NCBI GenBank assembly: GCA_003445855.1
Contig: DMCG01000042.1
Coordinates: 1-9,518, forward strand
Direction: 5' to 3'
From: Spartobacteria bacterium
GTDB taxonomy: Bacteria; Verrucomicrobiota; Verrucomicrobiia; Chthoniobacterales; UBA10450
DNA length: 9,518 nucleotides
Made by a program: the position numbers and the translations under genes. This document shows positions 1 to 6,364 of the stretch, piece by piece (the stretch's first letter is position 1; the number at the start of each line of letters is the position of its first letter). A model generated the notes under the pieces. The model was not told the DNA's origin, did not search any database, and saw only the letters and a list, made by a program, of their open reading frames with translations.

Positions 1-935
1 ATGAATAAGTATTTCGGCCCTTTGCCGGCAGCCGGAAAAATGATGAGATTTTCCGAAAGAAATTTTGGCTCATGCGCGACCATTGAGCCGTCGAGCTCGA
101 TCGTCTGAGCAAAAGGCCGTCCATTTTTGCGCGCGACGAACAAGATTTTGCGCGGTTCTTCATTTGTCGCGATAAGCGCGCCGAAAAGATTCGGCGGAAT
201 GCGCCGGCCACGTCCGCTGAGGCACGGCGCGGCCCACGCGATTGTTTCGCCGAGGACATTTTGCCGGCCGAACACAGACGCGAGCCGCGCGGGCAACATC
301 AGCGGCAATTTTACCGGCATATTCAGATTGGCGGGACCATTCAGTTTCTTCAGTGCCAGCCAGATTTTAGCTTTCATTGCGCGCAAGATCTTTGGCGCGA
401 GATAGAGGAACGCACCGATGGCGAGCGCGAAGATTGAGAAGGCGAGGATGGGATTATAATGAATAAGCGCCAACCCGCCGAGCACGGCGAGATCTTCACC
501 AAGACTGAGTGCGATGTTCGAAAAGGGTTCGGGTGATGTGTTGCTGGCCAGTCGTGTGGCCGATTTCGCAGTGTGCGTGACGAGGCTCGTGCCTCCGGCG
601 AGGAGGGCAACGATCACCGTGAGGGTCGGACTCGGATGACCGAGCACCTGGATCGCGAGTAAGGCGCCGCCGATGGGCCGAATCACGGTGTGGACCGCGT
701 CCCAGGCACTGTCGATCCACGGAATTTTATCGGCGAAAAACTCGAGGAAATAAAGGATGCCGGCGACGGTGATGATGACCGGATTGCCCAGCATTTCGAG
801 CGATTGATACGCCGGCGAGAGCGTGATCCAGTGGAAATGAATGGCGAGGCCGGTGGCGAAAACCGTGAGGTAAAGATTAATTCCCGCGAGGCAAGCCAGA
901 CCGAGCGCCACGCTGAGAAGGTTGAGTTTTCCCAC
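1..935 (-). CDS. DUF4126 family integral membrane protein (partial, C-terminus beyond window)
   Basis: The reverse strand is open for 311 codons from a GTG at 935 to the window edge, with no stop. GTG is the only start codon after the upstream in-frame TAA. Residues 1-190 look like DUF4126: hydrophobic segments near 5-33, 52-67, 86-115, 147-160 and 163-183, and the signature ADKIPWIDSAWDAVHT (68-83) followed by RPIGGALLA. The family is an inner-membrane protein of unknown function. Residues 200-311 form a soluble, mixed alpha/beta-looking extension (for example RKILFVARKNG and TIELDGSMVAHEP), longer than the DUF4126 core needs; its role is unknown. There is no Shine-Dalgarno, and a promoter-like sequence ends 6 nt before the GTG. 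The gene is divergent from serS. Confidence is high that it is coding and fairly high for the family. Confidence 0.85.
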   Translation of the reverse strand, partial: MGKLNLLSVALGLACLAGINLYLTVFATGLAIHFHWITLSPAYQSLEMLGNPVIITVAGILYFLEFFADKIPWIDSAWDAVHTVIRPIGGALLAIQVLGHPSPTLTVIVALLAGGTSLVTHTAKSATRLASNTSPEPFSNIALSLGEDLAVLGGLALIHYNPILAFSIFALAIGAFLYLAPKILRAMKAKIWLALKKLNGPANLNMPVKLPLMLPARLASVFGRQNVLGETIAWAAPCLSGRGRRIPPNLFGALIATNEEPRKILFVARKNGRPFAQTIELDGSMVAHEPKFLSENLIIFPAAGKGPKYLF

Positions 936-941
936 GCGAAA

Positions 942-969
942 ATTATCTACCCGAGAAAGTTAATGTCAC
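942..969 (-). promoter_or_regulatory. Putative sigma70-type promoter of the DUF4126 gene
   Basis: On the reverse strand GTGACA (969-964) and GATAAT (947-942) each match the sigma70 consensus at 5 of 6 positions, with a 16-bp spacer. Transcription would start at about 935, the first base of the GTG start codon, so the message would be leaderless. This fits the missing ribosome binding site. It is inferred from sequence only. Confidence 0.5.
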
Positions 970-980
970 GCGCTGATTGC

Positions 981-1054
981 TGTAGCCACGGCGCTCTGTC
1001 GCCGTGTCTGTAAATCACGCTGAGCGAACGCGCCGACAGAGCGGCGCGGCTACA
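981..1054. repeat. REP-like inverted pair of hairpins
   Basis: Two similar hairpins lie in inverted orientation. The left one is CACGGCG (987-993), loop CTCTGT, CGCCGTG (1000-1006). The right one is CGCGCCG (1029-1035), loop ACAGAG, CGGCGCG (1042-1048). Both have perfect 7-bp stems and 6-nt loops, and the loops are reverse complements of each other. The outer flanks TGTAGC (981-986) and GCTACA (1049-1054) also pair. Where the stems differ, both sides have changed so that pairing is kept. This is the layout of a REP doublet (BIME/REPIN) as known in other bacteria. It lies in the divergent spacer between the DUF4126 gene and serS. Whether it recurs in the genome cannot be seen here. Confidence 0.75.
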
Positions 1055-1064
1055 ACTTGCGGAT

Positions 1065-1093
1065 TTGCCGCCGGGGACGGCGGCCTCTACAAT
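1065..1093 (+). promoter_or_regulatory. Putative sigma70-type promoter of serS
   Basis: TTGCCG (1065-1070, 4 of 6) and TACAAT (1088-1093, 5 of 6) are 17 bp apart. The -10 box ends 7 nt before the serS ATG, which places the expected start of transcription at or next to the ATG and implies a leaderless message. A perfect 6-bp hairpin (GCCGCC 1067-1072, GGCGGC 1079-1084) overlaps the -35 box and spacer and could be an operator or chance GC pairing. Confidence 0.5.
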
Positions 1094-1100
1094 TCGCGTC

Positions 1101-2372
1101 ATGCTCGATATTCGTCTTGTTCGCGAAAAGCCCGATTTCGTGAAAAGCCGGCTGGCCAAACGCGGCGGAGCCGAGGAGGCGAAGATCGACAATCTCCTGC
1201 GAGTTGATGCGGAGCGACGAAAAACTGAGACCGCACTACAGCAACTCAACGCGGAGCGAAATAGGTTGAGTAAAGAAATCGGCGCGAAGCGCGGCCGTGG
1301 TGAAGCGACCGGTGAGCTTGAAACGCGTGTGCGAGAGATCGGCGAACAGATTGTCGATCTTGACCGGCACGCGACAACCTTCGACGCACAGCAAAAAAAT
1401 TTGCTGCTCGAAATTCCAAATTTGCCGCATGAAAACGTGCCAGAGGGAAAAGATCCGAGCGCGAATCGGATCGTGCGCAGTTGGGGCGAAAAGCCGAAGC
1501 TAGACGGCCGGATTCTCGATCATGTCGCGCTCGGAGAAAAACTGAAACTCTTCGATCTGGAACGCGCCGCAAAATTGAGCGGCAGCGGATTCATCTGTTT
1601 CACCGGCGCGGGCGCGAAGCTGGAGCGGGCATTGATTAATTTCATGCTCGATCTGCACACGCGCGAGCATGGTTACGTCGAGGTCAGCCCGCCGTTTCTG
1701 GTGAGGCGCGATTGCATGATCGGGACGACGCAATTGCCCAAATTCGAGCCCGACATGTATGGCCTCGAAGAGAACCAGCTTTTTCTCGCGCCGACTGCGG
1801 AGGTGCCGCTGACAAATTTGTATCGCGAAGAAATTCTCACGATTGTCGATCTTCCGAAAAAACTTGTCGCCTATACGCCTTGTTTTCGCCGTGAGGCGGG
1901 CTCAGCCGGTCACCAGACGCGGGGGATCATCCGCGTGCACCAGTTCGACAAAGTGGAACTGGTGAAAATCACGACAGCGGAAAAATCTTATGACGAGCTC
2001 GAGACGTTAGCGGCGGACGCAGAGCGAGTTTTGCAATTGCTCGGTCTGCATTATCGCATCGTCGAACTTTGCACGGGTGATTTGGGCTTCGGTTCCGCCA
2101 AGACATACGACATCGAGGTCTGGTCGCCGGGGCAGAATGGTTACCTCGAAGTCTCGAGTTGTTCGAATTTCGAAGATTTCCAGGCGCGCCGGATGGATCT
2201 TCGCTACAAGGATGCCGATGGGAAAAATCGGTTCTGCCACACGCTGAATGGGTCGGGCCTGGCGCTGCCGAGATTGTTTGCCGCGTTGATTGAGAGTGGG
2301 CAACAGGCGGACGGCTCGATTCGTTTGCCGGAAATACTTTTGCCTTATTTCGGCGCGAGCGAGATTCGGTAG
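1101..2372 (+). CDS. serS: Seryl-tRNA synthetase
   Basis: This 423-residue protein has the usual length for bacterial SerRS, a cytoplasmic class II synthetase that charges tRNA-Ser (and tRNA-Sec where present) with serine. Residues 1-110 form the N-terminal domain: MLDIRLVREKPDFVKSRLAK, then the charged coiled-coil arm (about 30-100) that contacts the long variable arm of tRNA-Ser. The catalytic core shows class II motif 1 (around FMLDLHTREHGYVEVSPPF), the TAEVPLTN serine-site segment near 230, motif 2 (FRREAGSAG near 261, then TRGIIRVHQFDKVE) and motif 3 (NGSGLALPRLFAALIE near 384). The ATG at 1101 was chosen because the protein then begins at the conserved MLDIR; upstream alternative starts add unrelated residues. 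No Shine-Dalgarno is seen. The TAG stop lies inside an inverted-repeat element. Confidence 0.97.
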   Translation: MLDIRLVREKPDFVKSRLAKRGGAEEAKIDNLLRVDAERRKTETALQQLNAERNRLSKEIGAKRGRGEATGELETRVREIGEQIVDLDRHATTFDAQQKNLLLEIPNLPHENVPEGKDPSANRIVRSWGEKPKLDGRILDHVALGEKLKLFDLERAAKLSGSGFICFTGAGAKLERALINFMLDLHTREHGYVEVSPPFLVRRDCMIGTTQLPKFEPDMYGLEENQLFLAPTAEVPLTNLYREEILTIVDLPKKLVAYTPCFRREAGSAGHQTRGIIRVHQFDKVELVKITTAEKSYDELETLAADAERVLQLLGLHYRIVELCTGDLGFGSAKTYDIEVWSPGQNGYLEVSSCSNFEDFQARRMDLRYKDADGKNRFCHTLNGSGLALPRLFAALIESGQQADGSIRLPEILLPYFGASEIR

Positions 2373-2502
2373 GGCGAGAATGGAGCGAGCCGGGAGGCCG
2401 CGACATGGACGGGAAGCCCGAAAGAGTGAGGGAGCGGGAGCGAGCGAATCACTCTGTCGAGCCGACCAATTCGACGGCTCTGCGGAGCGTCGCCCTACCG
2501 AA
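2365..2502. repeat. Inverted-repeat element between the convergent serS and DUF72 genes
   Basis: A perfect 13-bp terminal inverted repeat, TTCGGTAGGGCGA (2365-2377) and TCGCCCTACCGAA (2490-2502), bounds 138 bp rich in smaller dyads. These are AGAGTGA/TCACTCT (2423-2429/2449-2455), GAGCCG/CGGCTC (2459-2464/2475-2480), GTCGA/TCGAC (2456-2460/2471-2475), and CGAC with GCTC paired to GAGC with GTCG (2472-2492, one bulged base). Several of these are mutually exclusive. There is no coding capacity and no T-tract, so it is not a classical terminator, though its position between convergent genes would suit bidirectional termination. It looks like a REP-like or non-autonomous miniature element. Its left arm covers the last codons and the TAG stop of serS. 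Confidence 0.7.
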
Positions 2503-2518
2503 AGATCGACATTGGCGG

Positions 2519-3409
2519 TTAAGCGCTCGGCTCCGTGAAAAGATCGAGCTGCGATCGATTTTGCTCCGACAATGCTTTCTCGGCTTCCGAGGGCAGGAGC
2601 AATTGGAAGCCGAGGCGCTGGGCGAGACGCTGCGCGGTTTCGGGCGCGAATCCTTCGAAGTGATTACTCACAAAGGTCCAAACGTTGCGGACCTCGGCGA
2701 GATGGCGCTCGATTTTGAGCGACCAGCTTTCCAGAGCGGCCTCGCGTTTCCAAAGAAGTTTATCGTATCGATGAACGAATAAGCCGTCGCGATCGTACTT
2801 GGTCGCATAATCGCCGAGGAGACGCAGATAGAGAAAATCGGTCGTGCGCGGCAGGAATTCGAAGGGCGCCAGATTTCTTTCATTAAGCGCGCTGGTGTCG
2901 GCCCAGACCCAGCAAATGCGATGTTTTTCCAAAAGGCGAATGATTTGCGGCCGATGCCACCCGGCGTGGCGAAACTCGATGGCGAAACGAAAATCGCGCG
3001 GTAATTGCATCAGAAAATTGCGCAGAGCGGTCCGGCCGTCTTTCGGCGCGAAGGAAGGCGGCAGCTGAATGAGAATGACCTGCAACTTGGGCGCGAGCGG
3101 CTCGATTGCGCGAAGGAAGGAATTTAGCGCGGCAGTGCAATCGCGCAGTCGGCAGGCATGTGTGATTTCGCGGGGAAGCTTGCAGGCAAAACGAAATGCG
3201 GCAGGCGTCGCCTCGATCCAGCGGCGCACGGTGTTTTCCGCCGGAGCGCTGTAAAATGTGGAGTCGACCTCAACGGCGGGAAAATAGCGCGCGTAAAAGG
3301 CAAGCCAGTGGGACTCTGGCAAGTCCGGTGGATAAAAGGCCCCGCGCCACTCATCGAAACTCCACGCGCACGCACCGATGCGAATTTTCTGCTGATCGGT
3401 CAGGTTCAA
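2519..3409 (-). CDS. DUF72 (YecE-like) family protein
   Basis: This is a full-length DUF72 protein, predicted as a TIM-barrel-like fold of unknown biochemical role. The family signature begins with IRIGACAWSFDEWRGAFYP, followed by FPAVEVDSTFYSAP, FRFACKLPREITH, VILIQLPPSFAPK, FAIEFRHAGWH, WVWADTS and FLYLRLLGD, in the expected order. The C-terminal helix carries VWTFVSNHFEGFAPETAQRL. There is no signal peptide, so it is probably cytoplasmic. Only two starts are possible, both TTG: 3409 (296 residues, beginning a few residues before the core) and 3478 (319 residues). I prefer 3409 because the extra 23 residues are encoded largely by a 16-bp tandem repeat and are not needed by the fold, and a TATCGT box lies 8 nt upstream of it. 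It is convergent with serS and divergent from the BamD-like gene. Confidence 0.9.
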   Translation of the reverse strand: MNLTDQQKIRIGACAWSFDEWRGAFYPPDLPESHWLAFYARYFPAVEVDSTFYSAPAENTVRRWIEATPAAFRFACKLPREITHACRLRDCTAALNSFLRAIEPLAPKLQVILIQLPPSFAPKDGRTALRNFLMQLPRDFRFAIEFRHAGWHRPQIIRLLEKHRICWVWADTSALNERNLAPFEFLPRTTDFLYLRLLGDYATKYDRDGLFVHRYDKLLWKREAALESWSLKIERHLAEVRNVWTFVSNHFEGFAPETAQRLAQRLGFQLLLPSEAEKALSEQNRSQLDLFTEPSA

Positions 3410-3444
3410 GAGATGAAACGATAGTCGAAATCGCGCGGCGCGAA

Positions 3445-3476
3445 AAGATGTCGATGTAACAAGATGTCGATCTAAC
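3445..3476. repeat. Two-copy 16-bp tandem repeat
   Basis: AAGATGTCGATGTAAC (3445-3460) is followed directly by AAGATGTCGATCTAAC (3461-3476), with one mismatch in 16. It lies upstream of the preferred DUF72 start, in the spacer shared with the divergent BamD-like gene. It could be a paired regulator site or a recent slippage duplication. Confidence 0.6.
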
Positions 3477-3511
3477 AATAGTCAGTGGTGGACTGGCGCG
3501 GGCTGGCCAAC

Positions 3512-3539
3512 TTGACGGAGCCGATAACTTAACTACCCT
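3512..3539 (+). promoter_or_regulatory. Weak candidate promoter of the BamD-like/LptE/TPR cluster
   Basis: TTGACG (3512-3517) is a 5 of 6 match to the -35 consensus. With a 16-bp spacer the -10 position holds TACCCT (3534-3539), which keeps only the first two bases and the final T of the consensus. It would place the transcript start a few nt before the ATG at 3550. The -35 is good and the -10 is poor. Confidence 0.25.
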
Positions 3540-3549
3540 GCCAGACCCC

Positions 3550-4803
3550 ATGGATTTCCGAGTTCGCACGTTTTTTTTCGTCGTCATGGCCGGTCTTGCT
3601 TATCCCGAACTGAGCACCGCTTCGGTGATCTTTAAGCCGGGTGAAAAAGTCAAGTACGTGGCGCCGGGCGAGGAAGAGATGAATGGCAATGCGGAGGAAC
3701 TTTTTCACATCGGGCAGGCCGCGGAAAAAGAGGGGAACTTGAAACGAGCGATTCGGGCGTACAAGTCCCTGGTGCGGCGCCATCCCAAGGATGCGCTTGC
3801 GCCGGGAGCGCTTTTTCGCGCGGCGGAACTCGAGGAACAACGGCACAATTTTATTCCGGCGGCGGAGCTGTTTCGCGTGGTGGTGGAAAGATATCCGAGC
3901 AGCCCGCACTTCGACGAAGCAATCGAAGCGCAATTCCGGATCGGTGAAATCTATCTCGGAGGCAAGAAATTGAAGCTTCTCGGCATTCCATTTGGATCGT
4001 CGATTGACCGAGCGGTGGAGATTTTCGCCGCCGTTGTCCGGACGGCGCCGTACGGAAAGTACACGGCGCGAGCGCAGTTTGACATTGGATTGGCACGAGA
4101 GAAGCAAGGTGCGAATGATGCGGCGATCGAGGCTTACCAGGCGGTGGTCGACAAGTTTCCGAAAGAACCGGTCGCGGTCGATGCACAATATCAGATCGGT
4201 TACATCTGGCTCACGGCGGCGCGCTCAGGGACGAAAGATGTAGCCGCCACGACCAATGCCAGAACCGCCTTTCAGGATTTTCTTTTCCGCCATCCAAACA
4301 GCGAGAAAACCGCGCAGGCGCGGTCGAATCTGCAAATGCTGGAGCGCAAGCAGACGGCAACCTCGTTTCAGGTCGCGAAGTTTTATGACAAGCAGAAGAA
4401 TTATCGCGCCGCGGTCATCTATTATAACGAAGTGATCCGTCAGGAGCCGGGTTCGACGGAGAGCGACCGGGCAAAGAAAAGGATTGACCAATTGCGTGGG
4501 AAGTTAGGCGACGCGGCACTGCAGCCGGCGTTTGCGGTGGCCGAGGCCGAAAAGAAAAAGGCGGGCACACATGAAGGGCAAACGGCGAAAAGCGAGTCGA
4601 CCATGCGCAGCTCGCCGAATAGCGATATGCCGTTGCCGTCACCGGAGACCGATTTATCACTGCCGCCGCCGGCTTCTCTCACGCCCGACACGACAACTGC
4701 TCCCGAGCCTCCAGACGCCCCGGCAGAGAGTGCAACGCCGGAGAGGTCTTCGACACCGGAAGCATCGGCTTCTCCCGAAGCGACCGCTTCACCCGCGCCG
4801 TGA
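3550..4803 (+). CDS. BamD-like TPR protein (outer-membrane assembly type) with low-complexity tail
   Basis: Residues 1-25 form a Sec-type signal (MDFRVRTFFFVVMAGLAYP, then ELSTAS), so the protein is probably periplasmic. Unlike classical BamD lipoproteins there is no lipobox cysteine; indeed no cysteine follows the signal. From about residue 48 there are successive TPR units of the BamD/YbgF type: AEELFHIGQAAEKEGNLKRA, LFRAAELEEQRHNFIPAAEL, FRIGEIYLGGKK, FDIGLAREKQGANDAAIEAY, YQIGYIWLTAARSG, and AKFYDKQKNYRAAVIYYNEV, several followed by a YP or HP turn. BamD-type proteins help fold outer-membrane beta-barrels. Residues about 340-417 are a Pro/Ser/Ala/Thr-rich tail with repeated SPE and TPE steps, making the protein much longer than typical BamD (about 245 residues). 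Its TGA overlaps the GTG of the LptE-like gene. An alternative reading is a general TPR protein of the YbgF/CpoB kind. Confidence 0.85.
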   Translation: MDFRVRTFFFVVMAGLAYPELSTASVIFKPGEKVKYVAPGEEEMNGNAEELFHIGQAAEKEGNLKRAIRAYKSLVRRHPKDALAPGALFRAAELEEQRHNFIPAAELFRVVVERYPSSPHFDEAIEAQFRIGEIYLGGKKLKLLGIPFGSSIDRAVEIFAAVVRTAPYGKYTARAQFDIGLAREKQGANDAAIEAYQAVVDKFPKEPVAVDAQYQIGYIWLTAARSGTKDVAATTNARTAFQDFLFRHPNSEKTAQARSNLQMLERKQTATSFQVAKFYDKQKNYRAAVIYYNEVIRQEPGSTESDRAKKRIDQLRGKLGDAALQPAFAVAEAEKKKAGTHEGQTAKSESTMRSSPNSDMPLPSPETDLSLPPPASLTPDTTTAPEPPDAPAESATPERSSTPEASASPEATASPAP

Positions 4804-5306
4804 AAGCTTTATTCACGGTAGCACTTGGCTGTTTGTGCTTAAGCGGTTGCCTCGGCTATCACATCGGGCCAGTCAAACCATATTATCTCCGCGACGTTCA
4901 CACGCTCGCTGTTCCTACTTTCGAGAACCAGACTCTCTTGCCTCGTATCGAAGTCCTGGTGACGAACACGGTAATCAAGCAGTTTCAACAAGACGGGACG
5001 TTCCAGATCGTAGGTAACGAAGATGCGGATGCCACCTTAAAAGCTGAAATCATGCGCATCGATCGTTCCCCCTCGCGCTCGGTACGCGGGAACGTGCTCG
5101 CAACGACTGAATTTACTCTGGCTATGCATGTGAAATACACTCTGATCGGACGGGACGGGAACCCGATCTCACCGCCGGGTGAAGCCGTCGGAACGACCAG
5201 TTTTTTTGTCGGTACGGACGTGACTACCGACGAAAGACAAGCCCTGCCGCTTGCCACGCAAGAACTTGCCACGCGCCTGGTCAGCCAGTTGAGCGAAGGT
5301 TGGTGA
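4800..5306 (+). CDS. lptE: LptE-like LPS-assembly lipoprotein
   Basis: This 168-residue lipoprotein has a short signal (VKALFTVALGCLCLSGC) ending in the lipobox LSGC, with Cys17 as the predicted lipidation site. The mature part starts LGYHIGP and continues with VHTLAVPTFENQTLLPRIEV, NTVIKQFQQDGTFQIV and ADATLKAEI, the usual LptE-family order. It ends with a beta-rich stretch and a helix (LPLATQELATRLVSQLSEG). LptE plugs the LptD barrel at the outer membrane and assists LPS insertion. The gene starts at GTG 4800, whose GTGA overlaps the stop of the BamD-like gene, so translational coupling is likely. The symbol is by family resemblance; divergent LptE proteins are hard to confirm without a profile search. 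Confidence 0.85.
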   Translation: MKALFTVALGCLCLSGCLGYHIGPVKPYYLRDVHTLAVPTFENQTLLPRIEVLVTNTVIKQFQQDGTFQIVGNEDADATLKAEIMRIDRSPSRSVRGNVLATTEFTLAMHVKYTLIGRDGNPISPPGEAVGTTSFFVGTDVTTDERQALPLATQELATRLVSQLSEGW

Positions 5307-5312
5307 CCCGCA

Positions 5313-6191
5313 ATGAAAGGTGAAGAAAAACTTTGGTCGATTCTTAATGACAAGCTGGACACTCTGCGTGCCGGCAATCGGCTGCCGGAAGCGATCCGTG
5401 TCGCGGAAACGGCTCTCGATCTTGCCAAACGCACCTTCGCTGAGGATGAGAGTTCACTCGCGTTAAGCTATGAAAAACTAGGGCAGCTTCTTGATCAGCA
5501 CGGCGATCGCGCCGCCGCAAAGACATATCTTCTCAAAGCACATGCGATCCTTGATAAAGCAAAACCGCTCGACCAACGTGCTCTTTTCCGCTCAGCGCGG
5601 CGACTTGCCTTTTTGTGCGATAATCTGGGCCTGTCCGAAGAAGCGATCCGTTTTTACGAGAAAGCGATTGCGGCCGGCACCCAGCTGGAAGATCTGCCCT
5701 ACTCGGACCTCGGCACCATGTTGAACAATGTTGCCCTTATTTTCCGAAAGTCAGGACGCCAAAAGGCGGCGGAGCCGTATTATTTGCACGCGCTGCAGAT
5801 TTATGAGAAGCAACTCGGCCCCGACCATGCGGATGTAGCCGCTGTGCTCAATAATCTGGCCGTCTTTTACACGAACGAGCGTCGCTACGCCGAGGCGGAG
5901 AAAATACATCTTCGCGCCCTGGCCATTCGGGAAAAGGTCCACCCCCCAACTCATCCGGACATTGCGCAATCAAAATGCAACCTTGCGGTCGTGTATCACT
6001 CGCGCGGCGATTATCCGAAGGCGGAGGAACTCTATCGCGCCTCGCTGAAGAGCTGGGAAGAAGCGACGGAAAAACCGCCCGAAGATTACGAGATTGTCGC
6101 GTCGAACTACGCCGACTTGCTGCGTTCGCTCGGCAAGGCACGCAAAGCCCATCAACTGGAAGTTCGCGCGCGCAAGAAACGCCTGGGCTGA
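5313..6191 (+). CDS. Tetratricopeptide repeat protein (kinesin-light-chain-like TPRs)
   Basis: This 292-residue protein is made almost entirely of TPR units of the about 42-residue KLC/TPR_12 type. Examples are YEKLGQLLDQHGDRAAAKTY, LAFLCDNLGLSEEAIRFYEK, LNNVALIFRKSGRQKAAEPY, LNNLAVFYTNERRYAEAEKI, CNLAVVYHSRGDYPKAEELY and YADLLRSLGKARKAHQLEVR, with the typical GPDHADVA and HPPTHPDIA linkers. There is no signal peptide or membrane segment, so it is probably cytoplasmic. It starts 6 nt after the LptE-like stop, which makes it the third gene of the cluster. TPR domains bind proteins, but the partner is unknown. Its operon position suggests, but does not show, a link to envelope assembly. The C-terminus is basic (RARKKRLG). 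Confidence 0.9.
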   Translation: MKGEEKLWSILNDKLDTLRAGNRLPEAIRVAETALDLAKRTFAEDESSLALSYEKLGQLLDQHGDRAAAKTYLLKAHAILDKAKPLDQRALFRSARRLAFLCDNLGLSEEAIRFYEKAIAAGTQLEDLPYSDLGTMLNNVALIFRKSGRQKAAEPYYLHALQIYEKQLGPDHADVAAVLNNLAVFYTNERRYAEAEKIHLRALAIREKVHPPTHPDIAQSKCNLAVVYHSRGDYPKAEELYRASLKSWEEATEKPPEDYEIVASNYADLLRSLGKARKAHQLEVRARKKRLG

Positions 6192-6268
6192 TCCAACGCA
6201 AGATCGACATCGTGCGTTTGGCCTTGCGGCTCTTCCGCGCGTGCGCAATTTAGGAGCCGCTGCTTACT

Positions 6269-6350
6269 GCTCGCGTGGCGCAATTGGTAGACGCGTACGG
6301 CTCAGGACCGTATGGGGCAACCCGTGGAGGTTCGAGTCCTCTCGCGAGCA
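6269..6350 (+). tRNA. tRNA-Leu (anticodon CAG)
   Basis: This 82-nt gene has a perfect 7-bp acceptor stem (GCTCGCG, CGCGAGC), a D-loop with AATTGGTAGA, and an anticodon stem TACGG/CCGTA around loop CTCAGGA with anticodon CAG at 6303-6305. It has the long class II variable arm of tRNA-Leu (GGG, CAA, CCC), a T-loop TTCGAGT, and discriminator A at 6350. CCA is not encoded: the next bases are CTT. It decodes CUG. The 77 bp before it show no convincing promoter, only a short GCGG/CCGC hairpin (6226-6238). Transcription could start in that spacer or continue from the TPR gene. Confidence 0.97.
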
Positions 6351-6364
6351 CTTCGACTATCCGA

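Noticed and set aside
496..720. Short reverse ORFs between 374 and 720 as separate small genes
   Set aside because: They overlap, in other frames, the continuous 311-codon DUF4126 reading, which has recognisable family signature and membrane segments.
1389..1406. Perfect CAGCAAA/TTTGCTG hairpin that could be read as a terminator
   Set aside because: It lies in the middle of the intact serS gene with no T-tract; probably a chance product of codon use.
3529..4188. Long reverse-strand ORF of 219 codons opposite the BamD-like gene
   Set aside because: It lies wholly antisense to a gene with clear TPR motifs and signal peptide, and its translation is Arg-rich and without domain features, as expected of a shadow frame in GC-rich DNA.
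6331..6350. tRNA-Leu 3' end as an integration (att) site
   Set aside because: No second copy of the tRNA 3' sequence, no integrase gene and no compositional island are visible in the window.
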